DNA of 64,000 nt from Dinoroseobacter sp. Its GTDB lineage: Bacteria; Pseudomonadota; Alphaproteobacteria; Rhodobacterales; Rhodobacteraceae. Shown here in pieces: positions 44,501 to 55,730 of the stretch. The translations under genes were made by a program, and so were the position numbers. The stretch spans positions 1 through 64,000 of the forward strand of contig JASJAW010000040.1 in assembly GCA_030066795.1 (NCBI GenBank), in the 5' to 3' direction. Position 1 is the stretch's first letter. Each line of letters begins with the position of its first letter. The notes beneath the pieces were generated by a model, which saw nothing but the letters and a program-made list of their open reading frames with translations, did not search any database and was not told the origin of the DNA.

Positions 44501-44532
44501 CTTGCAGCCCCAATAGCCCCTCCTTATATACG
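44501..44532 (+). promoter_or_regulatory. RpoH (sigma-32) heat-shock promoter of dnaK
   Basis: CTTG (44501-44504) and CTTATATACG (44523-44532), 18 bp apart, match the alphaproteobacterial heat-shock promoter consensus CTTG-N17/18-CYTATNTNNG at every defined position. It lies ~106 bp before the dnaK ATG and just upstream of the divergent alkB start. Confidence 0.7.
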
Positions 44533-44637
44533 CCGAGAAGTCGATCGCGGGCCCCGTGATCATTCTGGGATCAGAGGTTGGATGCCGCACTCGGGTCCGA
44601 TCTCGTAACTATCGCCACGACGAAAGGGACTATAGCA

Positions 44638-46554
44638 ATGGGAAAAGTCATTGGTATCGACCTTGGCACGACGAACTCCTGCGTCGCCATCATGGATGGT
44701 TCGCAGCCACGTGTCATTGAAAACTCCGAAGGGGCGCGTACCACGCCCTCTATTGTCGGCTATACCGACGATGAACGCCTTGTCGGCCAGCCGGCCAAAC
44801 GCCAGGCGGTCACCAACCCCGAAAACACTGTCTTTGGTGTGAAGCGACTGATCGGCCGCCGGTTCGACGACCCTGCGCTCGAGAAAGACAAAAAGAACCT
44901 GCCCTACGCCGTGATCAATGGCGGCAACGGCGACGCATGGGTCGAGATCCGGGATGAGAAATACTCTCCCGCTCAGGTCTCCGCCCTCATCCTTCAGAAG
45001 ATGAAGGAAACCGCCGAAAGCTATCTGGGCGAGGACGTGACCCAAGCAGTCATTACCGTGCCTGCGTATTTCAACGACGCCCAACGTCAGGCTACAAAAG
45101 ATGCCGGCAAGATCGCCGGTCTTGAAGTGCTGCGGATCATTAACGAGCCAACAGCGGCAGCGTTGGCCTATGGTCTCGACAAATCTGAAAGCCACACGAT
45201 CGCCGTCTACGACCTTGGCGGCGGTACTTTCGACATCACAATCCTTGAGATCGACGATGGTCTCTTCGAAGTGAAATCAACCAACGGAGACACGTTCCTC
45301 GGTGGTGAAGACTTCGACATGCGCATAGTGAACTACCTCGCCGAGGAGTTCAAAAAAGAGCATGGCGTGGACCTGACCAAAGACAAGATGGCACTGCAGC
45401 GCCTCAAGGAAGCTGCAGAAAAGGCGAAGATTGAACTGTCATCTTCCAGCCAGACGGAGATCAACCAGCCGTTTATCTCGATGGATCCGAATGGTGGCCA
45501 GCCTCTGCACCTCGTGATGAAGCTGACCCGTGCGAAGCTGGAAAGCCTCGTCAACGACCTGATCAAGGCGTCCCTGAAGCCTTGTCAGGCGGCATTGAAG
45601 GATGCCGGGCTCAGCAAAGACGACATCGACGAGGTGGTTCTGGTTGGCGGTATGACCCGTATGCCGAAGGTCATGGAAGAAGTGTCCAAGTTTTTTGGCA
45701 AGGAGCCCCATAAAGGTGTGAACCCCGACGAGGTTGTCGCCATGGGCGCCGCCATTCAGGCTGGTGTTCTGCAGGGCGACGTCAAGGACGTGGTTCTGCT
45801 GGACGTAACACCGCTTTCGCTGGGTATCGAAACCCTCGGTGGGGTGTTCACCCGTCTGATCGATCGGAACACAACAATTCCGACCAAGAAGTCTCAGGTC
45901 TTCTCTACCGCCGAAGACAACCAGAACGCCGTGACGATCCGGGTTTTCCAGGGTGAGCGCGAGATGGCCGCCGACAACAAGATGCTCGGCCAGTTCAACC
46001 TCGAGGAAATCCCGCCCGCGCCGCGTGGTCTTCCCCAGATCGAGGTGACCTTCGACATCGACGCCAATGGTATTGTCTCGGTTTCGGCCAAAGATAAGGG
46101 AACCGGCAAAGAGCAGAAGATCACGATCCAGGCCTCTGGTGGTCTTTCGGATGAAGAGATCGAACAGATGGTGCGCGATGCTGAGGCAAACGCGGACGCC
46201 GACAAAGAACGCAAAGATCTGGTCGAGACGAAGAACCAGGCAGAAAGCCTGATCCATTCGACCGAGAAATCTCTGGAAGAGCATGGCGACAAAGTCGACC
46301 CGTCAACCGTCGAAGCCATTGAACTTGCCGTTTCTGCGCTGAAAGAGACGCTGGAAACGGAAGACGCTGGTAAGATCAAGTCCGGCATCCAGAACGTGAC
46401 CGACGCGGCGATGAAGTTGGGCGAGGCGATCTACAAGGCGCAGCAAGAATCTTCGGGCGAAGAAGCGCCTGAAGATGCTGACGAACCGCGTGGCGTGGAC
46501 GACGACATCGTCGATGCAGATTTCGAAGATCTCGACGATCAAAAGCGCGGCTAA
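44638..46554 (+). CDS. dnaK: DnaK, Hsp70 chaperone
   Basis: 638 aa from ATG 44638 (AAAGGGAC upstream; a longer frame adds 20 unneeded residues). ATPase motifs [19 protein letters not shown] and [10 protein letters not shown], then the substrate-binding domain ([16 protein letters not shown]) and the acidic tail ending EDLDDQKRG. Cytoplasmic chaperone working with DnaJ and GrpE; the last is not in the window. Confidence 0.97.
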   Translation: MGKVIGIDLGTTNSCVAIMDGSQPRVIENSEGARTTPSIVGYTDDERLVGQPAKRQAVTNPENTVFGVKRLIGRRFDDPALEKDKKNLPYAVINGGNGDAWVEIRDEKYSPAQVSALILQKMKETAESYLGEDVTQAVITVPAYFNDAQRQATKDAGKIAGLEVLRIINEPTAAALAYGLDKSESHTIAVYDLGGGTFDITILEIDDGLFEVKSTNGDTFLGGEDFDMRIVNYLAEEFKKEHGVDLTKDKMALQRLKEAAEKAKIELSSSSQTEINQPFISMDPNGGQPLHLVMKLTRAKLESLVNDLIKASLKPCQAALKDAGLSKDDIDEVVLVGGMTRMPKVMEEVSKFFGKEPHKGVNPDEVVAMGAAIQAGVLQGDVKDVVLLDVTPLSLGIETLGGVFTRLIDRNTTIPTKKSQVFSTAEDNQNAVTIRVFQGEREMAADNKMLGQFNLEEIPPAPRGLPQIEVTFDIDANGIVSVSAKDKGTGKEQKITIQASGGLSDEEIEQMVRDAEANADADKERKDLVETKNQAESLIHSTEKSLEEHGDKVDPSTVEAIELAVSALKETLETEDAGKIKSGIQNVTDAAMKLGEAIYKAQQESSGEEAPEDADEPRGVDDDIVDADFEDLDDQKRG

Positions 46555-46578
46555 CCGCCGGTTTAGATTGACTGCCGC

Positions 46579-46601
46579 GCCGGCCCGGGACTCGGGCCGG
46601 C
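46579..46601 (+). other. Stem-loop between dnaK and dnaJ
   Basis: GCCGGCCCG (46579-46587) and CGGGCCGGC (46593-46601) form a perfect 9-bp GC stem with a GGACT loop, followed by only three T residues. It may end part of the transcripts so that DnaK is made in excess over DnaJ, or protect the dnaK mRNA end. Confidence 0.5.
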
Positions 46602-46629
46602 GTCGCCTTTCAAAGGAAAAGGACCGGTC

Positions 46630-47784
46630 ATGGCCAAACGCGACTACTACGAAGTCCTTGGCGTGTCCAAAGGGGCTTCAGCTGACGAGATTAAAAAAGG
46701 CTTCAGGAGAAAGGCCAAGGAACTGCATCCCGACCGTAATTCGGACAATCCGGACGCGGAAACGCAGTTCAAGGAAGTGAACGAGGCCTACGACGTCCTA
46801 AAAGACGGTGACAAAAAAGCGGCCTACGACCGCTTCGGACACGCTGCTTTCGAAAATGGCAGTGCAGGGCCCGGTGCGCGTGGCGGCTACGGCCCGCAAG
46901 GTCAAGGCGATTTCGCCTCCGCCTTCTCAGATGTTTTTGAGGACTTGTTCGGCGACTTCATGGGCGGCCAGCGTGGAGGCGGCGGTCGTCAGCGCGCCGC
47001 GCGTGGCTCCGACCTACGCTACAACCTGCGTATCTCTCTCGAGGAAGCCTTCACCGGCCTTCAGAAAACCATCACTGTGCCTGGGAGCATAGCATGTTCG
47101 GCCTGTAGCGGCACAGGGGCGGAAGGCGGAGCTGAACCGGTCACCTGTCCGACTTGCTCCGGCATGGGGAAAGTGCGCGCGCAACAGGGGTTTTTTACTG
47201 TTGAACGCACCTGTCCCACATGCTCAGGGACCGGCCAAATCATCAAAGATCCTTGCAAGGTTTGTGCTGGCTCCGGCCATGTCGAAAAAGAACGAACTCT
47301 TTCCGTGAACATCCCAGCTGGTGTCGAAACAGGCACGCGCATTCGTTTGGCGGGCGAGGGTGATGCCGGTATGCGTGGCGGACCCTCAGGTGATCTCTAC
47401 ATTTTCATTGAGGTCCGAGAGCACGCAATCTTCCAGCGAGAAGCGACCGAGCTCTATTGTCGCGTACCAGTCTCAATGGCCTCAGCCGCCCTCGGTGGAG
47501 ACGTAGAGGTCCCCACGATCGACGGTGGGAGGTCGCGGGTGAAGATCCCGGCGGGAAGCCAGTCGGGTCGGCAAATGCGCTTACGCGGCAAAGGCATGCC
47601 AGCCCTGCGTGGCGGAACGACAGGCGACATGTTCATTGAGGTGGCGGTCGAGACGCCCGTCAACCTGACCAGCCGTCAGAAAGAACTTCTGCGCGAATTC
47701 GAAGAACTGAGCGAAGACAACCAGCCTGAAACCTCGAAGTTCTTCAAAAAGGTGAAGAGCTTCTGGGACGATATGACTGGTTAA
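46630..47784 (+). CDS. dnaJ: DnaJ, Hsp40 co-chaperone
   Basis: 384 aa. J domain with LHPDRN near residue 34, Gly/Phe-rich linker, four zinc repeats ([32 protein letters not shown]) and the C-terminal substrate domain. It is a full-length type I DnaJ and activates DnaK ATPase. It is 75 bp behind dnaK. Confidence 0.97.
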   Translation: MAKRDYYEVLGVSKGASADEIKKGFRRKAKELHPDRNSDNPDAETQFKEVNEAYDVLKDGDKKAAYDRFGHAAFENGSAGPGARGGYGPQGQGDFASAFSDVFEDLFGDFMGGQRGGGGRQRAARGSDLRYNLRISLEEAFTGLQKTITVPGSIACSACSGTGAEGGAEPVTCPTCSGMGKVRAQQGFFTVERTCPTCSGTGQIIKDPCKVCAGSGHVEKERTLSVNIPAGVETGTRIRLAGEGDAGMRGGPSGDLYIFIEVREHAIFQREATELYCRVPVSMASAALGGDVEVPTIDGGRSRVKIPAGSQSGRQMRLRGKGMPALRGGTTGDMFIEVAVETPVNLTSRQKELLREFEELSEDNQPETSKFFKKVKSFWDDMTG

Positions 47785-47819
47785 CCCCGGCTTAACGCGG
47801 TCCCGGGCAGGATTACACC

Positions 47820-48572
47820 ATGTCCCGGGATTCCGCATTTCAAGACACAGCATTGCCTTTGTTTGCTGGCATGACACCCATCGAGCCTGGCGCAAAGCTC
47901 CCCTCCTATATCAAGGATCATCGTAAACGATTGCGAAGACGCTTTCGGGACGGCGGCCCCGATGCATTGCCAGATTACGAACTGTTGGAATTGGTCTTGT
48001 TCCAGGCATTGCCGAGACAGGACGTAAAACCGCTCGCCCGTCGGCTCATCGACCGTTTCGGTGACTTCAACCACGTCATGGCCGCCAAGCCTGCGCGCCT
48101 TCTGGAGGTAGACGGTGTCGGGGATGCGGTTGTGACCGAGTTGAAGATCGTTGAAGCAGCAGCCCACCGCATGGCGCAGGGCCGAGTTCTCAATCGACCG
48201 CTGGTTTCAAGCTGGGACGCACTTCTGGCGTACTGCCAAACCGCCCTGGCCAACCAGACAACAGAGCATTTTCGTGTACTTTATCTCGACAACAAAAACA
48301 CCCTGATCGCCGATGAACCGCAGTCAAAGGGCACTGTGGATCACGTTCCGGTTTACCCGCGGGAGGTGGTCAAGCGCGCGCTCGAACTGGATGCGTCGGC
48401 TCTGATCCTCGTACATAACCACCCCTCCGGCGATCCAACACCTTCTGCGCAGGATGTCACAATGACGACTGCAATCCGCGACGCGGCGGAGGTGCTGGGT
48501 ATACGTTTGCATGACCACTTAGTGATCGGGAAATCCCGCGAGGTCAGTTTTCGGGCAGAGGGGTTTCTGTAG
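47820..48572 (+). CDS. radC: RadC-family protein with JAMM domain
   Basis: 250 aa. Helix-hairpin-helix region (LLEVDGVGDAVVTELKIV) followed by the JAMM metal motif VHNHPSGDPTPSAQD near residue 200. The family's precise function is unknown; the old DNA-repair name is not well supported. The 3' end overlaps the convergent PstS/OmpA-like gene by 29 bp. Confidence 0.9.
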   Translation: MSRDSAFQDTALPLFAGMTPIEPGAKLPSYIKDHRKRLRRRFRDGGPDALPDYELLELVLFQALPRQDVKPLARRLIDRFGDFNHVMAAKPARLLEVDGVGDAVVTELKIVEAAAHRMAQGRVLNRPLVSSWDALLAYCQTALANQTTEHFRVLYLDNKNTLIADEPQSKGTVDHVPVYPREVVKRALELDASALILVHNHPSGDPTPSAQDVTMTTAIRDAAEVLGIRLHDHLVIGKSREVSFRAEGFL

Positions 48573-50079
48573 AGTTGGGCAACATCCAGACATCCACACG
48601 GGCGTTCATCCAGTCTGCCCAAGGCGCGCCCTGACACGCGACCGGCAGAAGCGCGCCATGCGTTTCGATCTGAATGCTCTGCAGATCCGCGGCAGGCTCC
48701 GCTACAAGAACGAATAATTGCTCCAGCACATCTTGCGCATATAGACGCGCTGTCGCCGGGTCCTGGCCGCTGGCTACCAGCAAAATCTGCTCGGCTGACA
48801 CCTGCCCGGTTTGGACTGCACGGGCAAGTTCTTGCAGCGCAAGGCGTTGGACACCGCGCATCGGCCCTGTTTCCGTACGCACCGGGATCGACAAGCCAAT
48901 TTGCCGGGCAGAGCTCAAGCGCGCGACAAGCGCCTGAAAACGCGCTAGTTCGGACGGCGCTACCAAACGCAAACCCGCCAGTACCCGCTCGGGAAGATCA
49001 TCAGAGACTGTGGTTAGGGATGGCCGAGCAAAGCCGGCGCGTTCGATAACCCGCGCGGCACGATCCGTGGACAGAAACCCCATGAACTCCCGGAGTTCTC
49101 GCGGGGGGCGGATGTCTGGCTGATAGCTCTTGATGGGCATAACCCACGGGTACCGGCCCATCGCCAGGCTTGCGCTGGTCGGCGCATGGCCCAGCCCGCA
49201 GGGCTCCACAAGGCGTAGACCGCGCGCGATGCCCAACGCACTCGCAGGCACAATTCCAAATCGCGTCGGATCACTTCGCAGGCTCTGGGCCACGGCGTTT
49301 GCATCAACACGATACTCGACCGGGGCGGATACGGAACCAAGAAGCTCGATCAGCCTTGGCAAGTCCTCTCCTTGAGCACGAAGTGTCACCGCGAGTGGGC
49401 TGGGATCCATACCCCCAAGGTCTGACCATTGAGGATCGGACTTTGAAAGGGCTTGAGAAAGCGCCTCCAAAGACACGTCTGTTTCCGAGCGTTGCGGTGA
49501 TACAGCGACGGCGAGACCGTCCAGTGCCAGAAGCCGTTCTTGCCTTGCCTGTGCCAGATCACCCAGACCTGCATCGCGCATAAATGCCAACTCAGCGTCC
49601 GAAATGGATCGATCGATAATTGCAAGATCTGACGCCTGGGCTGCGAGGTCGGCAAAAGCCTCAGACGCGCTCATAATCCGCAGCGCAATTGGAAATGCGC
49701 CGGACTGCGCGCCTTGGCGTGAGAGGCGAAATACAACCTCTGGGCCCGCACCCTCGACATCGGTAGAGAAACCCTGAGCTGCGGCGAAAGCTCTGACCAA
49801 CGCAGGCACAAGCACATCCGCTAGATCGTGCGCCACTGCTATTCGGAACCCGGTGGTTTCGCCCGCGGCCGGGCATTCCATACCGACACAGTCTACGGCC
49901 TCTGCGCGCAGTGTTACGGGACCCTGATCGGTTAGGAGGCGGTAATAGGCCCCGTCGAAGCTTCGTAAATCACCGGAGACGGAAAAATCGCCAATCTTCG
50001 CCGAAAGCGTGACACGGTCGGCCAGCGCGGATCCGGAAAACAGCGCGAAGACAACCGCCGCCCACGCGCCAGCGCGCAT
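48544..50079 (-). CDS. Secreted PstS-like substrate-binding protein with OmpA-like C-terminus
   Basis: 511 aa from ATG 50079, which overlaps the secA stop (TGATG). Signal peptide (WAAVVFALFSGSALA). Residues ~80-340 resemble the phosphate-type periplasmic binding fold (FRIAVAHDLADVLVPALVRAF, then DLAIIDRSISDAEL). Residues ~370-500 look like an OmpA/MotB-type domain (ETGPMRGVQRLALQEL, then VASGQDPATARLYAQDVLEQLF and VDVWML). The combination occurs in alphaproteobacteria with unknown substrate. Translational coupling to secA is notable. Confidence 0.6.
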   Translation of the reverse strand: MRAGAWAAVVFALFSGSALADRVTLSAKIGDFSVSGDLRSFDGAYYRLLTDQGPVTLRAEAVDCVGMECPAAGETTGFRIAVAHDLADVLVPALVRAFAAAQGFSTDVEGAGPEVVFRLSRQGAQSGAFPIALRIMSASEAFADLAAQASDLAIIDRSISDAELAFMRDAGLGDLAQARQERLLALDGLAVAVSPQRSETDVSLEALSQALSKSDPQWSDLGGMDPSPLAVTLRAQGEDLPRLIELLGSVSAPVEYRVDANAVAQSLRSDPTRFGIVPASALGIARGLRLVEPCGLGHAPTSASLAMGRYPWVMPIKSYQPDIRPPRELREFMGFLSTDRAARVIERAGFARPSLTTVSDDLPERVLAGLRLVAPSELARFQALVARLSSARQIGLSIPVRTETGPMRGVQRLALQELARAVQTGQVSAEQILLVASGQDPATARLYAQDVLEQLFVLVAEPAADLQSIQIETHGALLPVACQGAPWADWMNARVDVWMLPNSTETPLPEN

Positions 50080-52796
50080 CAGGTGTAGCGCCCGTGACAA
50101 TGCTTAAATTTCTTGCCCGACCCGCAGGGGCAAGGATCATTGCGTCCCGGGTTGCCCCAAGTCGCTGGATCATCCTCGCGGAACCCCTCGATCAGCGGCG
50201 TAGGCGCGTCTGGCGCTGGCGCGCCTTCTGCCATTGCTGCGGAAGCATCTGCGGCTTTGGTCGCCGCCGCCTGCTGAGCGGCCATCTGTTCCAGCATCGC
50301 ACGCTGCTCTTCTTCCGTGAGAGGCCTAATCTGCGCAAGTTTCTCCGACACTTCCGCCCGCAAACCATCAAGAAGACCTTCGAACAACTGGAAGCCTTCA
50401 GTCTTGTACTCGTTCAGTGGATCACGCTGGGCATACCCACGGAAACCCACGACCGAACGCAAGTGCTCCAGCGTCAAAAGGTGCTCACGCCACTTCGTAT
50501 CGATTGTCTGTAACAGAAGCTGTTTCTCGATCCGGCGCATGTTTTCAACGCCGAACTGCACCGCTTTAGACGCCATGAACTCGTCAGACGTTTTTTCGAG
50601 TCGTTCACGAATTGTCTCGTCATCGACGCCCTCTTCTTGCCCCCAAGCAACGACATCTGCGTCGATACCCAGATGCTCGGTAACAGCTTCCTTCAGCCCT
50701 TCGGTGTCCCATTGGTCAGCATAGGAGCGTTCGGGGATGTATTCCGCGACCAGATCGTCGATTACCTGATGGCGCATATCCTGCGTGATCTCGGAGACGT
50801 CATCCGCTTCCATAATCTCCATACGCTGGCTGAAGATCGTTTTCCGCTGATCGTTCATCACGTCGTCGAACTTCAGAAGCTGCTTGCGAATATCAAAGTT
50901 GCGTCCTTCTACCTTCGCCTGCGCTTTTTCGAGGGACTTATTGACCCAAGGGTGGATGATCGCTTCACCTTCCTTCATACCGAGCGACGACAAGACCTTG
51001 TCCAGCCGGTCGGACCCGAAGATCCGCATCAGATCGTCTTCGAGACTTAGAAAGAACGAGGAGCGGCCCGGGTCTCCCTGGCGTCCTGAACGTCCCCGCA
51101 ACTGGTTGTCGATCCGGCGGCTTTCATGGCGCTCTGTTGCCAGAACGAACAGACCTCCTGCCTCAAGAACCTTCTGCTTTTCATCGGCGTGTTCTGCCTC
51201 GATCTTTGCACGAATTTCGTCGGGATGGGCTTCGGGGTCTGCTGCTAAAGCCTCCAGCACCTTTAGCTCGACATTGCCGCCAAGCTGAATATCGGTCCCT
51301 CGTCCGGCCATGTTGGTTGCAATGGTCACAGCGCCAAGTTTTCCAGCGTCGGCAACGATCTGCGCTTCCTGCTCGTGCTGGCGCGCGTTCAGGACGTTGT
51401 GTGGGATATTGGCTTGCTTGAGAAGCTGCGACAGAAACTCAGACTTATCGATCGACGTCGTCCCCACAAGAACCGGCTGACCCTTCGCATTGGCCTCGCC
51501 AATCATTTTGACGATCGCGTCGTATTTCTCTTTCTGAGTGCGGTAGATCTGATCGTGCTCGTCTTCGCGGGCAATAGGCTTGTTAGTCGGGATCTCAACC
51601 ACGCCGAGGCCATAGATCTCGGCAAATTCCTCCGCTTCCGTGGCGGCTGTCCCGGTCATCCCGCCCAGCTTTTCGTAGAGTCGGAAGTAATTCTGGAAGG
51701 TAACGGACGCGAGCGTCACGTTCTCCGGTTGGATCGAGACACCTTCTTTCGCTTCAATAGCCTGGTGCAGCCCGTCAGCGAGACGGCGGCCTGGTGTCAT
51801 ACGTCCGGTGAATTCGTCGATGAGTACAACCTCGCCACCACGCACGATATACTGCTGGTCTTTCGTAAATAGCTTGTGCGCGCGAAGACCCTGATTGACG
51901 TGGTGCACGAGCGTCGTCGACTCCGGCTCATAAAGAGACTGTCCCTCGGGTAGCAGCCCCTCCTTATGCAGAATCTCCTCGAGAAACTCATTACCTTCGT
52001 CGGTGAATGTCACGTTCCGAGACTTCTCATCGAGCGAGAAATGCTCCTCGCTTACATGCGGAATAATCTTGTTCACACTGACATACAGGTCGCTCTTGTC
52101 CTGGCTGGGCCCGGAAATGATCAACGGCGTCCGAGCCTCATCGATCAGAATACTATCAACCTCATCAACGATTGCGAAGTAATGTCCACGCTGGGACATC
52201 TGGTCGAGCTCAGACTTCATATTGTCCCGCAGATAATCGAACCCAAGCTCGTTGTTCGTCGCGTAGGTGATGTCGGCTGCATAAGCCGCACGCTTTTCGT
52301 CTTCGGGCTGGAATGGCACGACAACACCTGTGGTCAAGCCAAGCTGCGCATAGACTTTGCCCATCCACTCAGCATCTCGACGCGCTAGATAATCGTTGAC
52401 GGTAACGATATGCACGCCGCGCCCGGTCAACGCGTTCAAATAGGCCGGAAGGGTCGCGACGAGCGTCTTGCCCTCCCCCGTCTTCATCTCGGAAATGTTG
52501 CCCTGATGCAGGAAGATGCCACCAATTAGCTGGGTATCGAACGCCCGCAGCCCCAGCGCTCGTTTGGCCGCCTCACGCGCGTTCGCGAAGGCCTCGGGCA
52601 AGATGTTGTCGAGGCTTTCACCCTCAGCGACACGAGCTTTGAATTCCTCGGTCTTGGCGACCAGACCCGCATCGTCCAGCGCTGCGAATTCCGGCTCCAG
52701 CGCGTTGATCTTGGCCACGACGGACCGGACAGATTTGACCTTACGGTCATTGGGGGTCCCAAAGACCTTCTTACTGAGTGATCCAATACCAAGCAT
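50079..52796 (-). CDS. secA: SecA, preprotein translocase ATPase
   Basis: 905 aa from ATG 52796 ([20 protein letters not shown], the usual N-terminus); a longer frame has no support. Walker A MKTGEGKT near residue 105, [14 protein letters not shown], the DEAD-type [27 protein letters not shown], and the C-terminal zinc-binding SEC-C motif [14 protein letters not shown]. It drives protein export through SecYEG. The parvulin gene is divergent from it. Confidence 0.97.
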   Translation of the reverse strand: MLGIGSLSKKVFGTPNDRKVKSVRSVVAKINALEPEFAALDDAGLVAKTEEFKARVAEGESLDNILPEAFANAREAAKRALGLRAFDTQLIGGIFLHQGNISEMKTGEGKTLVATLPAYLNALTGRGVHIVTVNDYLARRDAEWMGKVYAQLGLTTGVVVPFQPEDEKRAAYAADITYATNNELGFDYLRDNMKSELDQMSQRGHYFAIVDEVDSILIDEARTPLIISGPSQDKSDLYVSVNKIIPHVSEEHFSLDEKSRNVTFTDEGNEFLEEILHKEGLLPEGQSLYEPESTTLVHHVNQGLRAHKLFTKDQQYIVRGGEVVLIDEFTGRMTPGRRLADGLHQAIEAKEGVSIQPENVTLASVTFQNYFRLYEKLGGMTGTAATEAEEFAEIYGLGVVEIPTNKPIAREDEHDQIYRTQKEKYDAIVKMIGEANAKGQPVLVGTTSIDKSEFLSQLLKQANIPHNVLNARQHEQEAQIVADAGKLGAVTIATNMAGRGTDIQLGGNVELKVLEALAADPEAHPDEIRAKIEAEHADEKQKVLEAGGLFVLATERHESRRIDNQLRGRSGRQGDPGRSSFFLSLEDDLMRIFGSDRLDKVLSSLGMKEGEAIIHPWVNKSLEKAQAKVEGRNFDIRKQLLKFDDVMNDQRKTIFSQRMEIMEADDVSEITQDMRHQVIDDLVAEYIPERSYADQWDTEGLKEAVTEHLGIDADVVAWGQEEGVDDETIRERLEKTSDEFMASKAVQFGVENMRRIEKQLLLQTIDTKWREHLLTLEHLRSVVGFRGYAQRDPLNEYKTEGFQLFEGLLDGLRAEVSEKLAQIRPLTEEEQRAMLEQMAAQQAAATKAADASAAMAEGAPAPDAPTPLIEGFREDDPATWGNPGRNDPCPCGSGKKFKHCHGRYT

Positions 52797-53022
52797 ATGC
52801 GCGATTTCGCTCCGGTTGTGGTCGTCTCGACCGATCGTGATCTTCGCCCCAAGCTCCGTGCTTGCCCACGCCTTGGCGGCGGCATAGAAACGGCATAAGA
52901 CGGCGCGGTTATCCGGCCTTCGGGGTTCTGATCGCACATAAGGGGCCACCCTAAAACTGTCAACGTGGCCTAGCTAAACAGGCCGAAACGGCGCCGAGGC
53001 GAGCGCAAAAGGAGACACTTCC

Positions 53023-53865
53023 GTGACACTTCCAATCAAACCGGCTGCCGCGATACTTGCAGGCGCTCTCCTGACCTTACCGATGGGGGCGTCTGCTCAA
53101 GACGCCAGCACCGTTTTGGCCACCGTCGGGGACCAAGAAATTACACTTGGTCACGTCATCGCGGTGCAAGAAAACCTTCCGGACCAATACCAGCAACTTC
53201 CGGACGATGTCCTCTATGACGGCATTCTGGATCAACTGATCCAGCAGTCGGCGCTGGCCCAGTCTCTTGGTGATAATCTGTCCCAACGGGCGGTTCTGGG
53301 TCTTCAGAACGAGCGCCGCGCCTTCCTTGCAAACGTCGTGCTAGGCGGTGCAGCAAAAGCGGCCGTGACTGATGCCGCTGTAGAGACTGCCTATAACGAG
53401 CAGTATCTGGGGGGCGAGGCCGGCACGGAATATAACGCCGCCCATATCCTCGTAGAATCGGAAGAAGAAGCGCAGGCGATCATCGAAGAACTGGGCGCTG
53501 GCGCGGAGTTTGCCGAACTGGCCAAAACAAAGTCAATCGGCCCTTCTGGTCCAAATGGCGGCGACTTGGGCTGGTTCAGCGAAGGCATGATGGTCGCCCC
53601 GTTCGAAAACGCCGTCATCGCGTTAGAAGTCGGCGCAATTTCCGAACCAGTCCAAACCCAGTTTGGCTGGCATGTGATCCAGCTGAATGAGACACGCGAT
53701 ATTCAGCCGCCTCAGCTGGAAGAGGTGCGTGCCGAAATCGTTGCTGGCTTAGAGCAAGTCGCCATTCAGGAGGCGATCGAGTCGCTGACGGCTGGCGTTG
53801 CGGTAGAGCGTTCGGAAACAGAGATCGACCCCGCACTGGTCCGCGACACGTCTTTGCTAGACTAA
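53023..53865 (+). CDS. Periplasmic parvulin-type peptidyl-prolyl isomerase
   Basis: 280 aa from GTG 53023 with AAGGAG upstream. Signal peptide (AGALLTLPMGASA), an N-terminal SurA-like helical segment, and a parvulin domain (AAHILVESEEEAQAIIEEL, then GPNGGDLGWFSEGMMVAPFE). Folding helper for exported proteins; placed opposite secA, in front of argJ. Confidence 0.9.
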   Translation: MTLPIKPAAAILAGALLTLPMGASAQDASTVLATVGDQEITLGHVIAVQENLPDQYQQLPDDVLYDGILDQLIQQSALAQSLGDNLSQRAVLGLQNERRAFLANVVLGGAAKAAVTDAAVETAYNEQYLGGEAGTEYNAAHILVESEEEAQAIIEELGAGAEFAELAKTKSIGPSGPNGGDLGWFSEGMMVAPFENAVIALEVGAISEPVQTQFGWHVIQLNETRDIQPPQLEEVRAEIVAGLEQVAIQEAIESLTAGVAVERSETEIDPALVRDTSLLD

Positions 53866-53880
53866 CCTCGATTGTTCCCG

Positions 53881-55209
53881 ATGACCTACAAGTCTGAGCG
53901 GCGGGCAAACTGGCGGGCCGCGGCTCGCCTGAGGAAAATCGCCCGCAAAGCAAGATCCAAGCCAAGTGGCTCCTTGGTCTCGCCGCTGGCTCCGGAAGCT
54001 TTTCCGGACCTGCCCGCGATTTCAGGGGTGCGGTTGGCGACCGGGGCGGCGGGCATCAAGTACACGGGGCGGGACGATGTTATGCTGGCCGTCCTTGACC
54101 CAGGCAGCGTAATCGCCGGAGTGTTTACCGCCTCTGCAACGCGCGCGGCACCAGTGCTGGATTGCGAGCAAAAACTGGCCGCACCGGCGGATCTGAAGTC
54201 GGGCGCAGCGATTTTTGTGAACGCAGGCAATGCAAACGCGTTCACGGGCAGCGCCGGATCCGGAACAGTCCAGGCCGTAACCGCTGCACTCTCTGAGAAA
54301 CTGTCAGTGCCTGTATCTCGGGTATTTACAAGTTCTACAGGAGTGATCGGTGAGCCACTGCCGTCAGAAAAGATCATAAGCAAGATAGACGAACTGGCGG
54401 CCAAGGCTGTGCCAGCAGGACTGGCGGACGCGGCACGCGCGATCATGACCACTGACACTTACGCGAAAGGCGCCTGTGCCGTGGCGCAAATTGGTGGTGC
54501 GGACGTAAAGATCGCCGGGATCGCCAAGGGCTCGGGCATGATCGCGCCTGACATGGCAACGATGTTGGTTTATATCTTCACCGATGCTGCCATTGCGCAG
54601 CCAGCGCTTCAGTCGCTTGTATCACATGTCAACGCACGCAGCTTCAACGCGATCACGGTCGATGGCGACACATCAACCTCTGATACGCTGCTAGTCGCAG
54701 CCACCGGGCAAGCGGGCAATCCCAAGATCACAGATACCGAAAACGCGGACGGGATTAGCTTCTCCGAGGCGCTAGAAACTGTGATGAAGGATCTTGCTCA
54801 ACAGGTGGTGCGGGATGGTGAAGGCGCAACAAAGCTGATTGAGGTCAATGTCACTCGTGCTGACTCCGAGGCCGATGCGTGGTTGGTTGCCAAAAGCATC
54901 GCGAATTCGCCGTTGGTCAAAACGGCTGCAGCCGGGGAAGACCCGAACTGGGGTCGGGTCGTGATGGCCGTTGGTAAGTCCGGCGCCGTGGCGGACCGAG
55001 ATAAACTGGCGATACGCTTCGGCGATATCCTCGTCGCTGAAAAAGGCTGGGTTGCAAAGAGTTACACAGAGGAAGCCGGTGCTGCGCATATGCAGCGCGC
55101 TGAAATCAAGATAAGTGTCGATCTGGGTCTTGGAGAGGGCGCGGCGAGGATGTGGACCTGTGATCTCACGAAGCGCTACATCGAAATCAACGCGGACTAT
55201 CGATCATGA
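53881..55209 (+). CDS. argJ: ArgJ, glutamate N-acetyltransferase / ornithine acetyltransferase
   Basis: 442 aa from ATG 53881; a TTG three codons earlier is possible. The core starts near SPLAPEAFPDLPAI, so there is an unusual basic extension of ~35 residues (RRANWRAAARLRKIARKARS). The self-cleavage site is in GSGMIAPDMATMLVYIFTD, where the Thr is the nucleophile. It is a bifunctional arginine-synthesis enzyme if it accepts acetyl-CoA. mutT overlaps its end. Confidence 0.92.
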   Translation: MTYKSERRANWRAAARLRKIARKARSKPSGSLVSPLAPEAFPDLPAISGVRLATGAAGIKYTGRDDVMLAVLDPGSVIAGVFTASATRAAPVLDCEQKLAAPADLKSGAAIFVNAGNANAFTGSAGSGTVQAVTAALSEKLSVPVSRVFTSSTGVIGEPLPSEKIISKIDELAAKAVPAGLADAARAIMTTDTYAKGACAVAQIGGADVKIAGIAKGSGMIAPDMATMLVYIFTDAAIAQPALQSLVSHVNARSFNAITVDGDTSTSDTLLVAATGQAGNPKITDTENADGISFSEALETVMKDLAQQVVRDGEGATKLIEVNVTRADSEADAWLVAKSIANSPLVKTAAAGEDPNWGRVVMAVGKSGAVADRDKLAIRFGDILVAEKGWVAKSYTEEAGAAHMQRAEIKISVDLGLGEGAARMWTCDLTKRYIEINADYRS

Positions 55210-55604
55210 ACGTCATTCTCGTGTCCGCCGTCGTTCTGATAGATCGCGACAACCGAATCCTGCTAGCCCAGCGCCCCGAGGGAAAGTCGATGGCAGGTCT
55301 TTGGGAGTTTCCTGGGGGAAAGGTCGAACCGGGAGAAACTCCCGAAGCATGTCTGGTTCGGGAATTGCACGAAGAACTGGGGATTGAGACGTGGGACAGT
55401 TGTCTGGCACCGCTGACTTTTGCGTCTCACAGCTACGAGACATTCCATCTTCTGATGCCGCTGTTTGCGTGTCGGAAGTGGGAGGGCATCCCCCTGGCCA
55501 AAGAGGGGCAAACCCTCGCCTGGGCGCATGTAAACGAGTTGCGAAGCTATCCAATGCCGCCAGCCGACATCCCACTGATTCCCATTTTGCGTGACTGGCT
55601 CTGA
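55206..55604 (+). CDS. mutT: MutT, 8-oxo-dGTP diphosphatase
   Basis: 132 aa with a complete Nudix box (GGKVEPGETPEACLVRELHE followed by ELGI). It removes oxidised guanine nucleotides. Its ATG overlaps the argJ stop by 4 bp, so the two are coupled. Confidence 0.93.
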   Translation: MNVILVSAVVLIDRDNRILLAQRPEGKSMAGLWEFPGGKVEPGETPEACLVRELHEELGIETWDSCLAPLTFASHSYETFHLLMPLFACRKWEGIPLAKEGQTLAWAHVNELRSYPMPPADIPLIPILRDWL

Positions 55605-55730
55605 AGCAGATTCGTCTATTGCGTAAAAATTACGCTACAATCTGCGAAAAAAATGCGGTTTTGTGGCAGATTTGTAATGAAATGTGACAGTTTTTTTGTT
55701 AGTTGGGCTCCAGACACTCTTGGAGACATC

